Shown: in pieces, positions 53,917 to 63,971 of the stretch
Numbering within the stretch: position 1 is the stretch's first letter
Layout: every line of letters starts with the position of its first letter
Assembly: GCF_020991085.1 (NCBI RefSeq)
Contig: NZ_CP087719.1
Location: forward strand, 1,880,001 to 1,944,000
Reading direction: 5' to 3'
Source: Roseomonas sp. OT10
GTDB taxonomy: Bacteria > Pseudomonadota > Alphaproteobacteria > Acetobacterales > Acetobacteraceae
Length of the DNA: 64,000 bases
Notes under the pieces: generated by a model
Told to the model about the DNA's origin: nothing
Seen by the model: only the letters and a program-made list of their open reading frames with translations
The model's database searches: none
Program-made: the position numbers and the translations under genes

Positions 53917-55860
53917 ATGACCCGACGCATCATCATGATGGGTCGGCCCGGTCAGCCGGTCTCGCCAACGCCCGCCGCGGCACCCGTGCCGCGTGACGCG
54001 CGAGAGGCGCGTGGCGACCTTCTCCCCCTCGCTCTCGACCGTCTGCGCGCCGGCGATCTCGTGGCCGCGGAGCCGCTGCTGCGGGAGGTTTGCCGCCGGC
54101 GGCCGGAGGCCGCGGAGGCGCATCGGCTGCTCGGGACGCTCCTTGCAATCCAGGGCGCCCGTCCCGAGGCGGAGGCCGAGCTGCGTGCAGCATGCCGCCT
54201 TGCCCCCGGCTCCGCCGATGCCTTCGGCAATCTCGGGAACCTACTGCTCGAGACCGGGCGTCCGCAGGAGGCGGAGGAGGCCCTGCGCCGGGCACTCCGG
54301 CTTCAACCCGGCTATGCCGATGCGGCGAGCAACCTGGGGCTGGCGCTGCTGGCGCAGGGGCGCGACGTGGAGGCGGAGGCCGCCTTCCGGACCGCGCTGC
54401 GCCTCGCGCCCGGACACGCGCGGGCCGGACTGAACCTCGGCCTCCTGCTCCTCGACCACGGGCGGGTGCAGGAAGCGGGCGCTCCGCTTCTCCTCGCCTG
54501 CCGGCAATGGCCACAAGGGCCGGAACCGCGCCTGGCGCTCGGACGGCTGGCCCGGCGGCAGGGGCGGCCCGCCGAGGCGGAGGCGATCCTGCGCGACGCG
54601 TTGCGTCTGGCACCGGCCGATGCGGACATCCGTATCGAGCTGGCCGGGGCGCTGGCGGAGGCAGGCCGGACCGAACCGGCCGCGATGCTCTACCGGGAGG
54701 TCCTGGACGGCCATCCCGAACACCCCGACGCTTGGCTGGGCCTCGGCATCACCCTGGCGACGCTGGGACGCTTCGGCGAGGCGGAGCCCGCCCTACGCGA
54801 GGCGCTGCGCCGGCGGCCGGGATCGGCGGAGGTCCTGAACTCGCTGGGGGCGCTGTCGCGCGACCTCGGGCGAGACAGCGAGGCGGAGGCGCTGCTGCGC
54901 GAGGCGCTGCGGCTCCGGCCGGGCTATGGCGAGGCCGAGACGAACCTCGGCTTCCTCCTGTTGCAGCAGGGCCGCTTCCGGGAGGGTTGGACCGCGCACG
55001 AGGCGCGCTGGCATGCGTCCCCCCTGTGCCGCGAGCGGCGTGAGCTGCACGCCCCGATCTGGGACGGCAGCCCGCTGGCCGGCCGGACGCTGCTGCTGCA
55101 TGCCGAGCAGGGCCTGGGGGATACGTTGCAGTTCTGCCGCTTCGTGCCATGGGTGGCGAGGTCGGGGGGCGAGATCCTGCTGGAGGTGCCGCCGCCCTTG
55201 ATCCCGCTGCTGGCCGACCAGCCGGGCATGGGACGGGTGCTGGCGCGGGGCAGCCCCCTGCCCCGCTTCGACCTGCATCTGCCGTTGATGAGCCTGCCGC
55301 ATCGACTGGCCCAGTGGACGGAGGCGGCGATTCCGCCTGCCCCCTACCTGTGCCCCGATCCGGCCCGCGTCGCCGCCTGGGCGGAACGCCTGGCCGCCCT
55401 GCCGCCCGGGCCGCGGATCGGGCTGGTCTGGGCCGGCAACCCGGCCATGGCGGCCGATCGCCGACGCTCGCTGGCGCCCGGCCTGCCGGAACGCCTCGGC
55501 GGGGTGCCAGGGCTGCGCTTCGTATCGCTGCAGAAGGGCCCAGCCGGCCATCGGCCCGCGCTGGAGATGCTGGACCCCAGCGGTGACCTGCAGGATTTCG
55601 CCGAGACGGCGGCGCTGGTGCAGAACCTGGATCTGGTGATCGGCGTCGACACGGCCGTCATCCACCTTGCCGGCGCAATGGGGCGGCCGGTCTGGCTGCT
55701 CGACCGTGCCGACCACTGCTGGCGCTGGCTGCGCGGGCGGGAGGACAGTCCCTGGTACCCCTCGCTGCGGATTTTCCGCCAGGCCGCCCCCGGCGACTGG
55801 GCAGGCGTGCTCGACCGGGTCCGGCAGGCGCTGGAGGGTCTTCCCCGGCGCCTGCCCTGA
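53917..55860 (+). CDS. TPR-repeat glycosyltransferase-like protein
   Basis: A 647-aa protein. Residues about 25-360 hold many tetratricopeptide repeats of the pattern AEAELREALRLxPGxxxA. Residues about 370-640 form a GT-B-like domain similar to GT9 or SPINDLY-type glycosyltransferases: EQGLGDTLQFCRFVPWVARSG, RIGLVWAGNPAMAADRRRSL and NLDLVIGVDTAVIHLAGAMG. This domain pair is a familiar family in alphaproteobacteria. It is divergent from the serralysin gene with 157 bp between the starts. Whether it glycosylates proteins or polysaccharide is not shown by the sequence. Confidence 0.85.
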   Translation: MTRRIIMMGRPGQPVSPTPAAAPVPRDAREARGDLLPLALDRLRAGDLVAAEPLLREVCRRRPEAAEAHRLLGTLLAIQGARPEAEAELRAACRLAPGSADAFGNLGNLLLETGRPQEAEEALRRALRLQPGYADAASNLGLALLAQGRDVEAEAAFRTALRLAPGHARAGLNLGLLLLDHGRVQEAGAPLLLACRQWPQGPEPRLALGRLARRQGRPAEAEAILRDALRLAPADADIRIELAGALAEAGRTEPAAMLYREVLDGHPEHPDAWLGLGITLATLGRFGEAEPALREALRRRPGSAEVLNSLGALSRDLGRDSEAEALLREALRLRPGYGEAETNLGFLLLQQGRFREGWTAHEARWHASPLCRERRELHAPIWDGSPLAGRTLLLHAEQGLGDTLQFCRFVPWVARSGGEILLEVPPPLIPLLADQPGMGRVLARGSPLPRFDLHLPLMSLPHRLAQWTEAAIPPAPYLCPDPARVAAWAERLAALPPGPRIGLVWAGNPAMAADRRRSLAPGLPERLGGVPGLRFVSLQKGPAGHRPALEMLDPSGDLQDFAETAALVQNLDLVIGVDTAVIHLAGAMGRPVWLLDRADHCWRWLRGREDSPWYPSLRIFRQAAPGDWAGVLDRVRQALEGLPRRLP

Positions 55861-55884
55861 GCCGCCGCCGTCAGGTCGTCGGCG

Positions 55885-56880
55885 TCAGAGCCTGACCTTC
55901 AGCAGCTTGCCCACCTCGCCCACGATGCCGGCGCGGAAGGCGATGACGCAGGCGACGAAGATCGCGCCCTGGATCACCGTCACCCAGGCGCCGAACTGCG
56001 CCAGGTAGTTCTGCATGGACACGATCACCGCCGCCCCGACCACCGGCCCGAACAGCGTGCCCAGACCGCCGAGCAGCGTCATCAGCACCACCTCGCCGCT
56101 CATGGTCCAGTGGACGTCGGTCAGCGTCGCGATGCCGAAGACCAGCGCCTTGGTGCCCCCCGCGGCCCCCGCGAGCGCCGCGGAGATGATGAAGGCCACC
56201 AGCTTGTAGTCGTCCGTGCGGTAGCCGAGCGAGGTGGCGCGCGGCTCGTTCTCGCGGATTGCCTTCATCACCTGGCCGAACGGCGAATGGACGGTGCGGT
56301 GGATCAGCAGGAAGCCGATCAGGAAGACCGCCGCCACCACCCAGTACATCGCCATGTCGGGGCCGAGGTCGACCACCCCCAGCAGCCGGCCGCGCGGCAC
56401 GGACTGGATGCCGTCCTCGCCATGGGTGAAGGGCGCCTGGAGGCAGAAGAAATACACCATCTGCGACAGGGCCAGGGTGACCATGGCGAAGTAGATGCCC
56501 TGGCGCCGGATCGCGATCCAGCCCGCCACCACGCCAAGCAAGGCGCCGACCGCCGTGCCGGCCAGGATGGCGATCTCCGGCGTCAGCCCCCATTCCTTGG
56601 CCGCGTGGGCGGTGACGTAGCCGCCCATGCCGAAGAACATCGCATGGCCGAAGGAGAGCAGCCCGACATAGCCGATCAGCAGGTTGAAGGCGCAGGCGAA
56701 GAGCGCGAAGCACAGCACCTTCATCAGGAAGACGGGGTAGAGCACGAAAGGACCGACCACCAGCAGCGCCAGCAGCACCAGCAGCGCCACCCCCTGCGCC
56801 CGGGTGAAGCCCAGCAGGCCGGGCAGCTCGACCTTGTCGCCGGAGCCGGGGACGGCCGTGGATGCGGACATGACGCTCAC
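55885..56880 (-). CDS. livM: Branched-chain amino-acid ABC transporter permease LivM
   Basis: Inner-membrane permease of the Liv-type importer, 331 aa, with about nine hydrophobic segments. The first, AQGVALLVLLALLVVGPFVL, is near residue 30, followed by LLIGYVGLLSFGHAMFFGMG, the LivM signature. It begins with GTG at 56880, overlapping the livH stop (GTGA). The 3' end is 24 bp from the convergent TPR-GT gene. Substrate specificity (branched-chain amino acids, other amino acids or amides) cannot be fixed from the permease. Confidence 0.94.
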   Translation of the reverse strand: MSVMSASTAVPGSGDKVELPGLLGFTRAQGVALLVLLALLVVGPFVLYPVFLMKVLCFALFACAFNLLIGYVGLLSFGHAMFFGMGGYVTAHAAKEWGLTPEIAILAGTAVGALLGVVAGWIAIRRQGIYFAMVTLALSQMVYFFCLQAPFTHGEDGIQSVPRGRLLGVVDLGPDMAMYWVVAAVFLIGFLLIHRTVHSPFGQVMKAIRENEPRATSLGYRTDDYKLVAFIISAALAGAAGGTKALVFGIATLTDVHWTMSGEVVLMTLLGGLGTLFGPVVGAAVIVSMQNYLAQFGAWVTVIQGAIFVACVIAFRAGIVGEVGKLLKVRL

Positions 56881-57761
56881 GCCCTCCCGAACAGGCCGGC
56901 CGGCCGCGTCAGCAGCACGATGGCCATGATGACGAAGATCACCGTCGCCGCGGCCTCGGGGTAGAAGACCTTGGTCAGCCCCTCCACCAGCCCCAGGGCG
57001 AAGCCGGTCAGCACCGAGCCCAGGATGGAGCCCATGCCGCCGATCACCACCACGGCGAAGACCACGATGATCAGGTTGCTGCCCATCTGCGGGTTCACCG
57101 AATAGATCGGCGCCGCCAGCACCCCCGCCAGCCCCGCCAGCGCCACGCCGGCCGCGTAGGTCAGCGTCACCATCAGCGGTACGTTGATGCCGAAGGCCTG
57201 TACCATCGGCGCGTTCTCGGTGGCCGCGCGCAGGTAGGAGCCGAGGCGCGTCTTCTCGATCACCAGCCAGACGGCCAGCGAGACGATGAGGGACGCCACC
57301 ACCACCCAGACGCGGTACTTCGGCAGCAGCATGAAGCCCAGGTCGACCGGCGCCCCGGTCAGCGCCGCCGGCGGCGAGTAGGGCAGGCCGGAGGAGCCGA
57401 ACTGGTTGCGGAACAGCCCCTCGATGATCAGCGCCAGCCCGAAGGTCAGCAGCAGCCCGTAGAGGTGGTCGAGCCCCGCCAGCCGGCGGATCAGCAATCG
57501 CTCGATGACGATGCCGAAGGCGCCCACGATCAGCGGCGCCAGGATCAGCGCCCCCCAGTACCCGATGCCCAGCCAGTTCAGCAGCATCCAGGCCACGAAG
57601 GCGCCCATCATGAACTGGGCGCCATGGGCGAAGTTGATGACGTTCAGCATGCCGAAGATCACCGCCAGCCCCAGCGAGAGCAGCGCGTAGAAGGCGCCGT
57701 TCACCAGGCCCAGGACGACCTGAGGCAGGCCCAGCTCAAGCTGGAACAGGAAGTCTTCCAT
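56877..57761 (-). CDS. livH: Branched-chain amino-acid ABC transporter permease LivH
   Basis: Second permease of the importer, 294 aa. The LivH signature GLVNGAFYALLSLGLAVIFG starts near residue 18 and NFAHGAQFMMGAFVAW follows. Eight or so membrane segments are visible, and RAATENAPMVQAFGI forms the EAA-like coupling loop. Its start is the ATG at 57761 and it is separated from the solute-binding protein gene by about 116 bp. It pairs with LivM. Confidence 0.94.
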   Translation of the reverse strand: MEDFLFQLELGLPQVVLGLVNGAFYALLSLGLAVIFGMLNVINFAHGAQFMMGAFVAWMLLNWLGIGYWGALILAPLIVGAFGIVIERLLIRRLAGLDHLYGLLLTFGLALIIEGLFRNQFGSSGLPYSPPAALTGAPVDLGFMLLPKYRVWVVVASLIVSLAVWLVIEKTRLGSYLRAATENAPMVQAFGINVPLMVTLTYAAGVALAGLAGVLAAPIYSVNPQMGSNLIIVVFAVVVIGGMGSILGSVLTGFALGLVEGLTKVFYPEAAATVIFVIMAIVLLTRPAGLFGRA

Positions 57762-57877
57762 CGGACGCCTCTTCTGCGGGGAGCCCGCCGGCCCCCCGGA
57801 ACGCTACATCCATTCCGCCGGCGGGCGGCGTCACGCCGTCGGCGGTCCCGCCCCCGGCGCGCCGCCCAGGCCCGGTC

Positions 57878-59116
57878 TCAGGCGCGGACGAGGGGGCAGC
57901 CGCCCTCGGAGAGGGGGCGCCAAGCCTCCTCGGCCGGGGTGGTCTGCACCAGCTTGTAGTAGTCCCAGGGACCCTTGCTCTCGGCGGGGGTCTTCACCTC
58001 GAACAGGTAGGCGGGGTGGATCTTCCGCCCGTCCTGCCGGATGGAGCCGGGGCCGAAGGCGTCGTCGTCGGTCGGCATGGCCTTCATCTTCACCACCGTC
58101 TCGGCGCCGCTCGCCTTGGCCTGGGCCGCGCCCATCTCCGCCGCGGCCTTCAGGTAGTGCAGGGCCGCGCTGTAGCAGCCGGCCTGCCACATGGTCGGCA
58201 TCGCCCCGCCCATGGCGCCCTTGTACTTGTTGGCCAGGTTGCGGGTGCGGTCGTTCAGGTCCCAGTAGTAGGTCTCGCTCAGCACCAGCCCCTGCGCCGT
58301 CTGCAGCCCGAGGCTATGCACGTCGGTGACGATGAACAGCAGCACGGCCAGCTTCTGCCGCCGCGTCAGCCCGAACTCCGCCGCCTGCTTCACGCTGTTG
58401 ATCGTGTCCGTGCCGGCATTGGCCAGCCCCACCACCTTCGCCCGGGACTGCTGCGCCTGGAGCAGGAAGGAGGAGAAGTCCGTGGTGCCCGGGAAGGGAT
58501 GCCGGGTGGAGCCCAGCACCTTGCCGCCCTGCGCCTTCACCAGATTGCCCGTGTCGCGCTCCAGCGCATGGCCGAAGGCGTAGTCGGCGGTGATGAAGAA
58601 CCACGAATCGCCGCCTGCCTTCACCATCGCCCCGCCGGTGGACTTGGCGAGCATGTAGGTGTCGTAGGTCCAGTGGATGGTGTTGGGCGTGCAGGCCGGA
58701 CCCGTCAGGTCCGCCGTCGCGCCCGTCGAGTTCAGCATGATCTTGTTCTTCTCCTTCACCACACCGTTCACGGCGAGGGCGCAGGAGGAGGTGGCGACGT
58801 CGATGATGACGTCCACGCCGTCGCGGTCGATCCACTGGCGGGCGAGGTTGCTGGCGACGTCCGGCTTGTTCTGGTGGTCGCCCTGGACGACCTCGATGTT
58901 GAAGCCGCGCGCGAGCAGGCCGGAATCCTGCACCGCCTGGCGCACCGCGGCATAGGAGCCGGGGCCGGAGCCGTCGCGATAAGGACCGGACATGTCCGTT
59001 AGCACGCCGAGCTTCAGCGTGTTCGCGGCCTGTGCCCGGGCGGTCGCGTAAGGCAGAGCCCCGAAGGCGGGAACGGCTGCGGCGGCGCCGAGCAACGTGC
59101 GTCGATTCATCGTCAT
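57878..59116 (-). CDS. ABC transporter substrate-binding protein (branched-chain amino-acid type)
   Basis: A 412-aa periplasmic-binding protein of family 1/6 (LivJ-like, ANF receptor type). The N-terminus MTMNRRTLLGAAAAVPAF carries a twin-arginine motif and ends in ATARAQA, so export by the Tat pathway is likely. The body begins TLKLGVLTDMSGPYRDGSGP and has GDSWFFITADYAFGHALERD and LKAAAEMGAAQAKASG, typical of amino-acid and amide binding proteins. It starts at the ATG at 59116 (or 59110). It lies between livF and livH in one operon. The ligand is not certain and could be an amide or urea. Confidence 0.9.
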   Translation of the reverse strand: MTMNRRTLLGAAAAVPAFGALPYATARAQAANTLKLGVLTDMSGPYRDGSGPGSYAAVRQAVQDSGLLARGFNIEVVQGDHQNKPDVASNLARQWIDRDGVDVIIDVATSSCALAVNGVVKEKNKIMLNSTGATADLTGPACTPNTIHWTYDTYMLAKSTGGAMVKAGGDSWFFITADYAFGHALERDTGNLVKAQGGKVLGSTRHPFPGTTDFSSFLLQAQQSRAKVVGLANAGTDTINSVKQAAEFGLTRRQKLAVLLFIVTDVHSLGLQTAQGLVLSETYYWDLNDRTRNLANKYKGAMGGAMPTMWQAGCYSAALHYLKAAAEMGAAQAKASGAETVVKMKAMPTDDDAFGPGSIRQDGRKIHPAYLFEVKTPAESKGPWDYYKLVQTTPAEEAWRPLSEGGCPLVRA

Positions 59117-59132
59117 CCCAGTCGTTTCCCTC

Positions 59133-59871
<739 letters not shown>

Positions 59872-59879
<8 letters not shown>

Positions 59880-60648
59880 GCGCCGTGGCCCCCGCGATGG
59901 TCGGATCCGTGCCGAGATAGGCCGCCACCACCTCCGGGTTACGCGACACCTCGGCATAGGGGCCCTCGGCCAGGACCTTGCCGCGCGTCAGCACGGTGAT
60001 GCGGTCGCACAGCCCTTCCACGACCTTCAGGTTGTGCTCGACCATCAGCACGGTGCGGCCCGCCGCGACGCGGCGCACCAGCGCCACGACGCGGTCCACG
60101 TCCTCATGGGTCATGCCGGCCGTGGGCTCGTCCAGCAGCATCACCTGCGGATCGAGCGCGAGGGTGGTCGCGATCTCCAGCGCCCGCTTGCGCCCATAGG
60201 GCAGCGACCCGGCGGCGGCACCGGCGTAGCCGCTGAGCCCGACATCGGCCAGCAGCTCCCGCGCGCGCTCGTCATAGGTGGAGAGCACGGATTCGCTGCG
60301 CCAGAAGTCGTAGGACCCGCCGCGCTGGCGTTGCAGCGCCACGCGCACGTTCTCCAGCACCGTCAGGTGCGGGAAGACGGCGGAGATCTGGAAGGAGCGC
60401 ACCAGGCCCAGCCGCGCCACCTCGGCCGGGGCGGTCCGGGTGATGTCCTTGCCGTCGTAGCGGATGGTGCCGCGCGTCGGCTGCAGGAACTTGGTCAGCA
60501 GGTTGAAGCAGGTGGTCTTGCCGGCCCCGTTGGGACCGATGAGGCCGTGGATGCTGCCGCGCCGCACGCGCAAGGCGACGTCGGACACCGCGACGAAGCC
60601 GCGGAACTCCTTCGTCAACCCGGATGTCTCCAGGACGTACTCGGTCAC
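59872..60648 (-). CDS. livG: ABC transporter ATP-binding protein LivG
   Basis: Second ATPase of the importer, 258 aa. Walker A is GPNGAGKTTCFN, the signature is the LivG form LPYGRKRALEIATTL, and Walker B is VMLLDEPTAGM with VLMVEHNLKVV after it. The start is the GTG at 60648 (VTEYVLETSGLTKEF), with GGGAGG at a good distance upstream. It is the first gene of the liv operon, so the promoter is expected in the following 356-bp region. An upstream in-frame start at 60723 is less likely. Confidence 0.94.
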
Positions 60649-61004
60649 CTGGACAAGGCCTCCCAAAGACCTGTGAGTTGTTTTGTTCCATGAGACGTTG
60701 CCCGCAGACCAGCCGGACTGCAAGCGCGGAAATATGTCCTAGAATCAAACGGTCGGATGGCGCGGTAGCGAAAATGTCAACCCCGCCGGACCAGCCATGG
60801 CAGGGGCCCGCGCCTGCTACTCCTGCGAGCGGCCAGGGGTACCGCGCAGCCTGCGCCGGAAGGCGGTGGGCGCCGTGGCGTTTGGGCTTCTCGGGGGTGT
60901 GCCCCGGCCTGTCGCCGTGACCGGCCTGACTTGAGGGAGCGGGGCCATCGCCCTGGAGGAGAGGGCTGGCCGGTGGTGCAGGGACCCGGGTCCCGGACCG
61001 GGAA
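60649..61004. other. Intergenic region upstream of livG, with palindrome after tRNA-Pro
   Basis: A 356-bp stretch between livG and tRNA-Pro. The part at 60669-60780 is less GC-rich and is where the liv promoter is expected, but I cannot assign elements. GGGACCCGGGTCCC at 60981-60994 is a perfect palindrome just downstream of the minus-strand tRNA-Pro and may terminate it. No gene is seen. Confidence 0.5.
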
Positions 61005-61081
61005 TGGTCGGAGCGGCGGGATTCGAACCCACGACCCCCAGTCCCCCAGACTGATGCGCTACCAGGCTGCGCTACGCTCCG
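61005..61081 (-). tRNA. tRNA-Pro (anticodon GGG)
   Basis: On the minus strand the acceptor CGGAGCG pairs with CGCTCCG, followed by discriminator A and an encoded CCA. The anticodon loop CTGGGGG holds GGG, reading proline CCC/CCU. D-arm (GCGCAGCCTGGTAGCGC) and T-loop (GGTTCGAATCC) are normal. Total 77 nt. Confidence 0.95.
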
Positions 61082-61222
61082 ACGACGCGGCGTCTAGCAC
61101 CCGACCGCGGAAGCCTCAACCCTGCCCGGCCGTCATTTACCCCGGTCGTCCTCTGCGCGGCCGTCATTGGCGGCGAGACGGGAGAGCGGCACGGGAGGCG
61201 TCCGGGCCATGGGCATGGGGCG

Positions 61223-61299
61223 TGGCGCGCCCTGAGGGACTCGAACCCCCAACCAACCGGGTAGAAGCCGGTTGCTCTGTCCAGTTGAGCTAAGGGCGC
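61223..61299 (-). tRNA. tRNA-Arg (anticodon UCU)
   Basis: On the minus strand the acceptor GCGCCCT pairs with AGGGCGC, then discriminator G and an encoded CCA. The anticodon loop CTTCTAC holds TCT, read as UCU for AGA/AGG arginine codons. The anticodon stem ACCGG/CCGGT and the T-loop GGTTCGAGTCC are intact. Length 77 nt. Confidence 0.96.
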
Positions 61300-61370
61300 G
61301 TGGACGAGCCGTTACAAAATAGGGCGGAACGGGCCGCCTGCCGAGAGGGACCCGCGATCCGCGTGGCGGA

Positions 61371-61682
61371 TCAGTGCGTCCAGTTCTCGCGGCGGCCGGC
61401 GCGGAAGTTGTCGGAATAGGATTTCGGCCGGATCGGCGGGACCTGGCGCCGCGGCTCGACCTCATAGTCCCAGCCCTGCCGCCTGGCGTAATCGACCGCC
61501 GCATCCTCCGAGCTGAAGCGGAAGGTGAGCTGTTGGTTCATGTCGGCCGAGCCGTACCAGCCGGTCAGCGGGTCGATCCGCTTGGGCTGCTCGGGGGCGA
61601 ACTCCAGCACCCAGTCATCGGTCAGCGCCTGGCCCGACTGCATGGCACTCTTGCCGGGGTTGTAGATTCGGGCCTTGGCCAT
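61371..61682 (-). CDS. ETC complex I subunit (NDUFS4-like)
   Basis: A 103-aa protein of the ETC_C1_NDUFS4 family, accessory to respiratory complex I in alphaproteobacteria and mitochondria. It begins MAKARIYNPGKSAMQSGQA, the family N-terminus, with WVLEFAPEQPKRIDPLTGW, the stretch before FSSEDAAVDYARRQGWDY, and the C-terminal PKSYSDNFRAGRRENWTH. It is close to the usual length. It lies between tRNA-Arg and tRNA-Pro on the same strand, far from any nuo genes. Confidence 0.92.
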   Translation of the reverse strand: MAKARIYNPGKSAMQSGQALTDDWVLEFAPEQPKRIDPLTGWYGSADMNQQLTFRFSSEDAAVDYARRQGWDYEVEPRRQVPPIRPKSYSDNFRAGRRENWTH

Positions 61683-61719
61683 CGCGCTCGCTCGTTCCCT
61701 GCACCGTCACGGTGGAATA

Positions 61720-61793
61720 TCGGGGCGAGAGGATTCGAACCTCCGGCCCTAGCGTCCCAAACGCTATGCTCTACCAGGCTGAGCTACGCCCCG
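61720..61793 (-). tRNA. tRNA-Pro (anticodon UGG), no encoded CCA
   Basis: On the minus strand the acceptor CGGGGCG pairs with CGCCCCG, with discriminator A. The anticodon loop TTTGGGA holds TGG, read as UGG for proline CCN. The three bases after the discriminator read TAT, so unlike the other three tRNAs in the window the CCA tail is not encoded and must be added by the CCA-adding enzyme. Length 74 nt. Confidence 0.95.
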
Positions 61794-61888
61794 ACGTGGC
61801 AGCCCCGCGGGAGGGGCCGACGGCCCGGACCCTATGGGCGGATCCCGCCGCTGTCCACCCGCCGCCGCCCATCGGCACCGGCGCCGGA

Positions 61889-63163
61889 TCAGCCCGGCGC
61901 GACGATCGCCTCCATCCCGCCCATCCAGGGCCGCAGCGCCTCGGGGATGCGGATGGAGCCGTCCTCCTGCTGGTGCGTCTCCAGCACGGCGATCAGCGCC
62001 CGCCCCACCGCCACGCCGGAACCGTTGAGGGTATGGACGAAACCCGTCCCCTTGCCCTCCCGCGGCCGGTAGCGCGCGGCCATCCGCCGGGCCTGGAAGT
62101 CGTGGCAGTTGGAGCAGGAGGAGATCTCCCGCCAGGCCCCCTGCCCCGGCAGCCAGACCTCCAGGTCGTAGGTCTTGGTCGAGGCGAAGCCCGTGTCGCC
62201 GGAGCACAGCAGCACCCGGCGCCAGACCAGCCCCAGCTCCGTCAGCACCCGCTCGGCGCAGCGGGTCATGCGCTCGTGCTCCTCGGCCGAGTCCTCCGGC
62301 CGGGTGATGCTCACCAGCTCCGCCTTCCAGAACTGGTGCTGGCGCAGCATGCCGCGCGTGTCGCGCCCGGCGGAGCCTGCCTCGGAGCGGAAGGAGGGGG
62401 TCAGCGCCGTCATCCGCACCGGCAGGGTCGCCTCGGCCAGGATCTCGTCGCGCGCCAGGTTGGTCAGCGGCACCTCGGCGGTCGGGATCAGCCAGCGCCC
62501 GTCGGTGGTGCGGAACAGGTCCTCGCTGAACTTCGGCAGCTGGCCGGTGCCGTACATGGTCGCGTCGTTGACCAGCAGCGGGACGGAGGTCTCGGCATAG
62601 CCGTGCTCGTCCGCGTGCAGCGCGATCATCCACTGCCCCAGCGCCCGCTCCAGCCGCGCCAGCGCGCCACGCAGCACGGTGAAGCGCGCGCCGGCCAGCT
62701 TGGCGGCGGCGGCGAAGTCCATCAGCCCCAGCGCCTCGCCCAGCTCGAAGTGCTGCTTCGGGGCGAAGGCGAAGTTGGGGGGCGCGCCGTGCTGGTGCAG
62801 CACGACGTTCGCCGTCTCGTCCGGCCCATCGGGGACGTCCGCGTCGAGGATGTTGGGCAGGACCTCCAGCGCCGCGGTCAGCGCCGCCTCGGCCGCGCCG
62901 GCATCGGCCAGCCCCTTCGCCTCGCCCGCGTTCAGCGCGGCGATCAGCGCCTCGGCCTCGGCGTGCCGGCCCTCCTTCTTGAGCTGGCCGACCTCGCGGG
63001 ACTTCGCCTTGCGCTCCGCCTGGGCCGATTCGCCAGCGGCAATGGCGGCGCGGCGCGCCGAATCCAGCGCGATCAGCCGTTCCGCCACCGGGGCAAGGCC
63101 GCGCCGCGCCATGGCGGCGTCGAAACCGGCCGGATCGTTCCGGACCGCGCGGATGTCGTGCAT
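61889..63163 (-). CDS. serS: Seryl-tRNA synthetase
   Basis: Class II synthetase that charges tRNA-Ser, 424 aa. The N-terminal antiparallel coiled-coil arm that contacts the tRNA is visible at about residues 30-100 ([17 protein letters not shown]). Motif 2 is in [20 protein letters not shown] and motif 3 in the C-terminal [17 protein letters not shown]. The start at 63163 ([15 protein letters not shown]) is the usual N-terminus. It is 7 bp downstream of tatC. The gene order tatB-tatC-serS is conserved in alphaproteobacteria. Confidence 0.97.
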   Translation of the reverse strand: MHDIRAVRNDPAGFDAAMARRGLAPVAERLIALDSARRAAIAAGESAQAERKAKSREVGQLKKEGRHAEAEALIAALNAGEAKGLADAGAAEAALTAALEVLPNILDADVPDGPDETANVVLHQHGAPPNFAFAPKQHFELGEALGLMDFAAAAKLAGARFTVLRGALARLERALGQWMIALHADEHGYAETSVPLLVNDATMYGTGQLPKFSEDLFRTTDGRWLIPTAEVPLTNLARDEILAEATLPVRMTALTPSFRSEAGSAGRDTRGMLRQHQFWKAELVSITRPEDSAEEHERMTRCAERVLTELGLVWRRVLLCSGDTGFASTKTYDLEVWLPGQGAWREISSCSNCHDFQARRMAARYRPREGKGTGFVHTLNGSGVAVGRALIAVLETHQQEDGSIRIPEALRPWMGGMEAIVAPG

Positions 63164-63170
63164 CGGTGGT

Positions 63171-63956
63171 CTACTTCTGCTCGGGCGGCTTCGGGGCGAC
63201 CCAACCGGCGGCGATGATGGAGAGCTCGTAGAGCAGGATCAGGGGCACGGCGAGGCCGACCTGGCTGATCACATCCGGCGGCGTCAGCACGGCCGCCGCC
63301 ACGAACATGCCGACGATGGCGTAGCGGCGGCCCTTCTTCAGCCCGGCCACGCTGACGATGCCGACCTTGGCCATCAGCGTCAGCGCCACCGGAAGCTGGA
63401 AGGCGATGCCGAAGGCCAGGATCATGTGCATGACCAGCGACAGGTACTCGCTGACCTTGGCCTCCAGCTGCACCGGCAGGCCGCCGGCCGCGCCGGGGCT
63501 CTCGAAGGAGATGAAGAACTTCCAGGCCAGCGGGAAGATGAAGTAGTAGGCCAGCGCCGCGCCCATGATGAACAGGACGGGCGAGGCGACGAGGAAGGGC
63601 GTGATCGCCTTCTTCTCGGACCGGTACAGGCCCGGCGCGATGAACAGCCAGAGCTGCGTCGCCCACATCGGGAAGCTGAAGAAGACCGCGCCGAAGAAGG
63701 CCACCTTCAGGTAGGTGAAGAAGGCCTCGTACAGCGCCGTGAAGATCATCCGCCGGTCGCCCGCGCCCTGGTGCTGCAGCACGTCGGCCAGCGGGCGGGC
63801 GAGGAAGCCGTAGATCTGCGTGGAGAAGTAGTAGCAGATCGCGAAGGTGATGACGAAGGCGCCAAGGGACCACAGGAGCCGCGTGCGCAGCTCCAGCAGG
63901 TGGTCGATCAACGGCATGGGCTTGTCGTCGATCGTATCGTCCGGATCGCGGGGCAC
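63171..63956 (-). CDS. tatC: Sec-independent protein translocase TatC
   Basis: Inner-membrane receptor of the twin-arginine translocase, 261 aa. Six membrane segments are visible, beginning after [20 protein letters not shown], which contains the conserved LxELRxRL signature. [20 protein letters not shown] marks a later span. It starts at the ATG at 63956 ([10 protein letters not shown]) and the C-terminus ends PKPPEQK. It lies 15 bp after tatB and 7 bp before serS. It could export the twin-arginine substrate-binding protein at 57.9-59.1 kb. Confidence 0.96.
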   Translation of the reverse strand: MPRDPDDTIDDKPMPLIDHLLELRTRLLWSLGAFVITFAICYYFSTQIYGFLARPLADVLQHQGAGDRRMIFTALYEAFFTYLKVAFFGAVFFSFPMWATQLWLFIAPGLYRSEKKAITPFLVASPVLFIMGAALAYYFIFPLAWKFFISFESPGAAGGLPVQLEAKVSEYLSLVMHMILAFGIAFQLPVALTLMAKVGIVSVAGLKKGRRYAIVGMFVAAAVLTPPDVISQVGLAVPLILLYELSIIAAGWVAPKPPEQK

Positions 63957-63971
63957 GGGTGCTCTTCTGGC

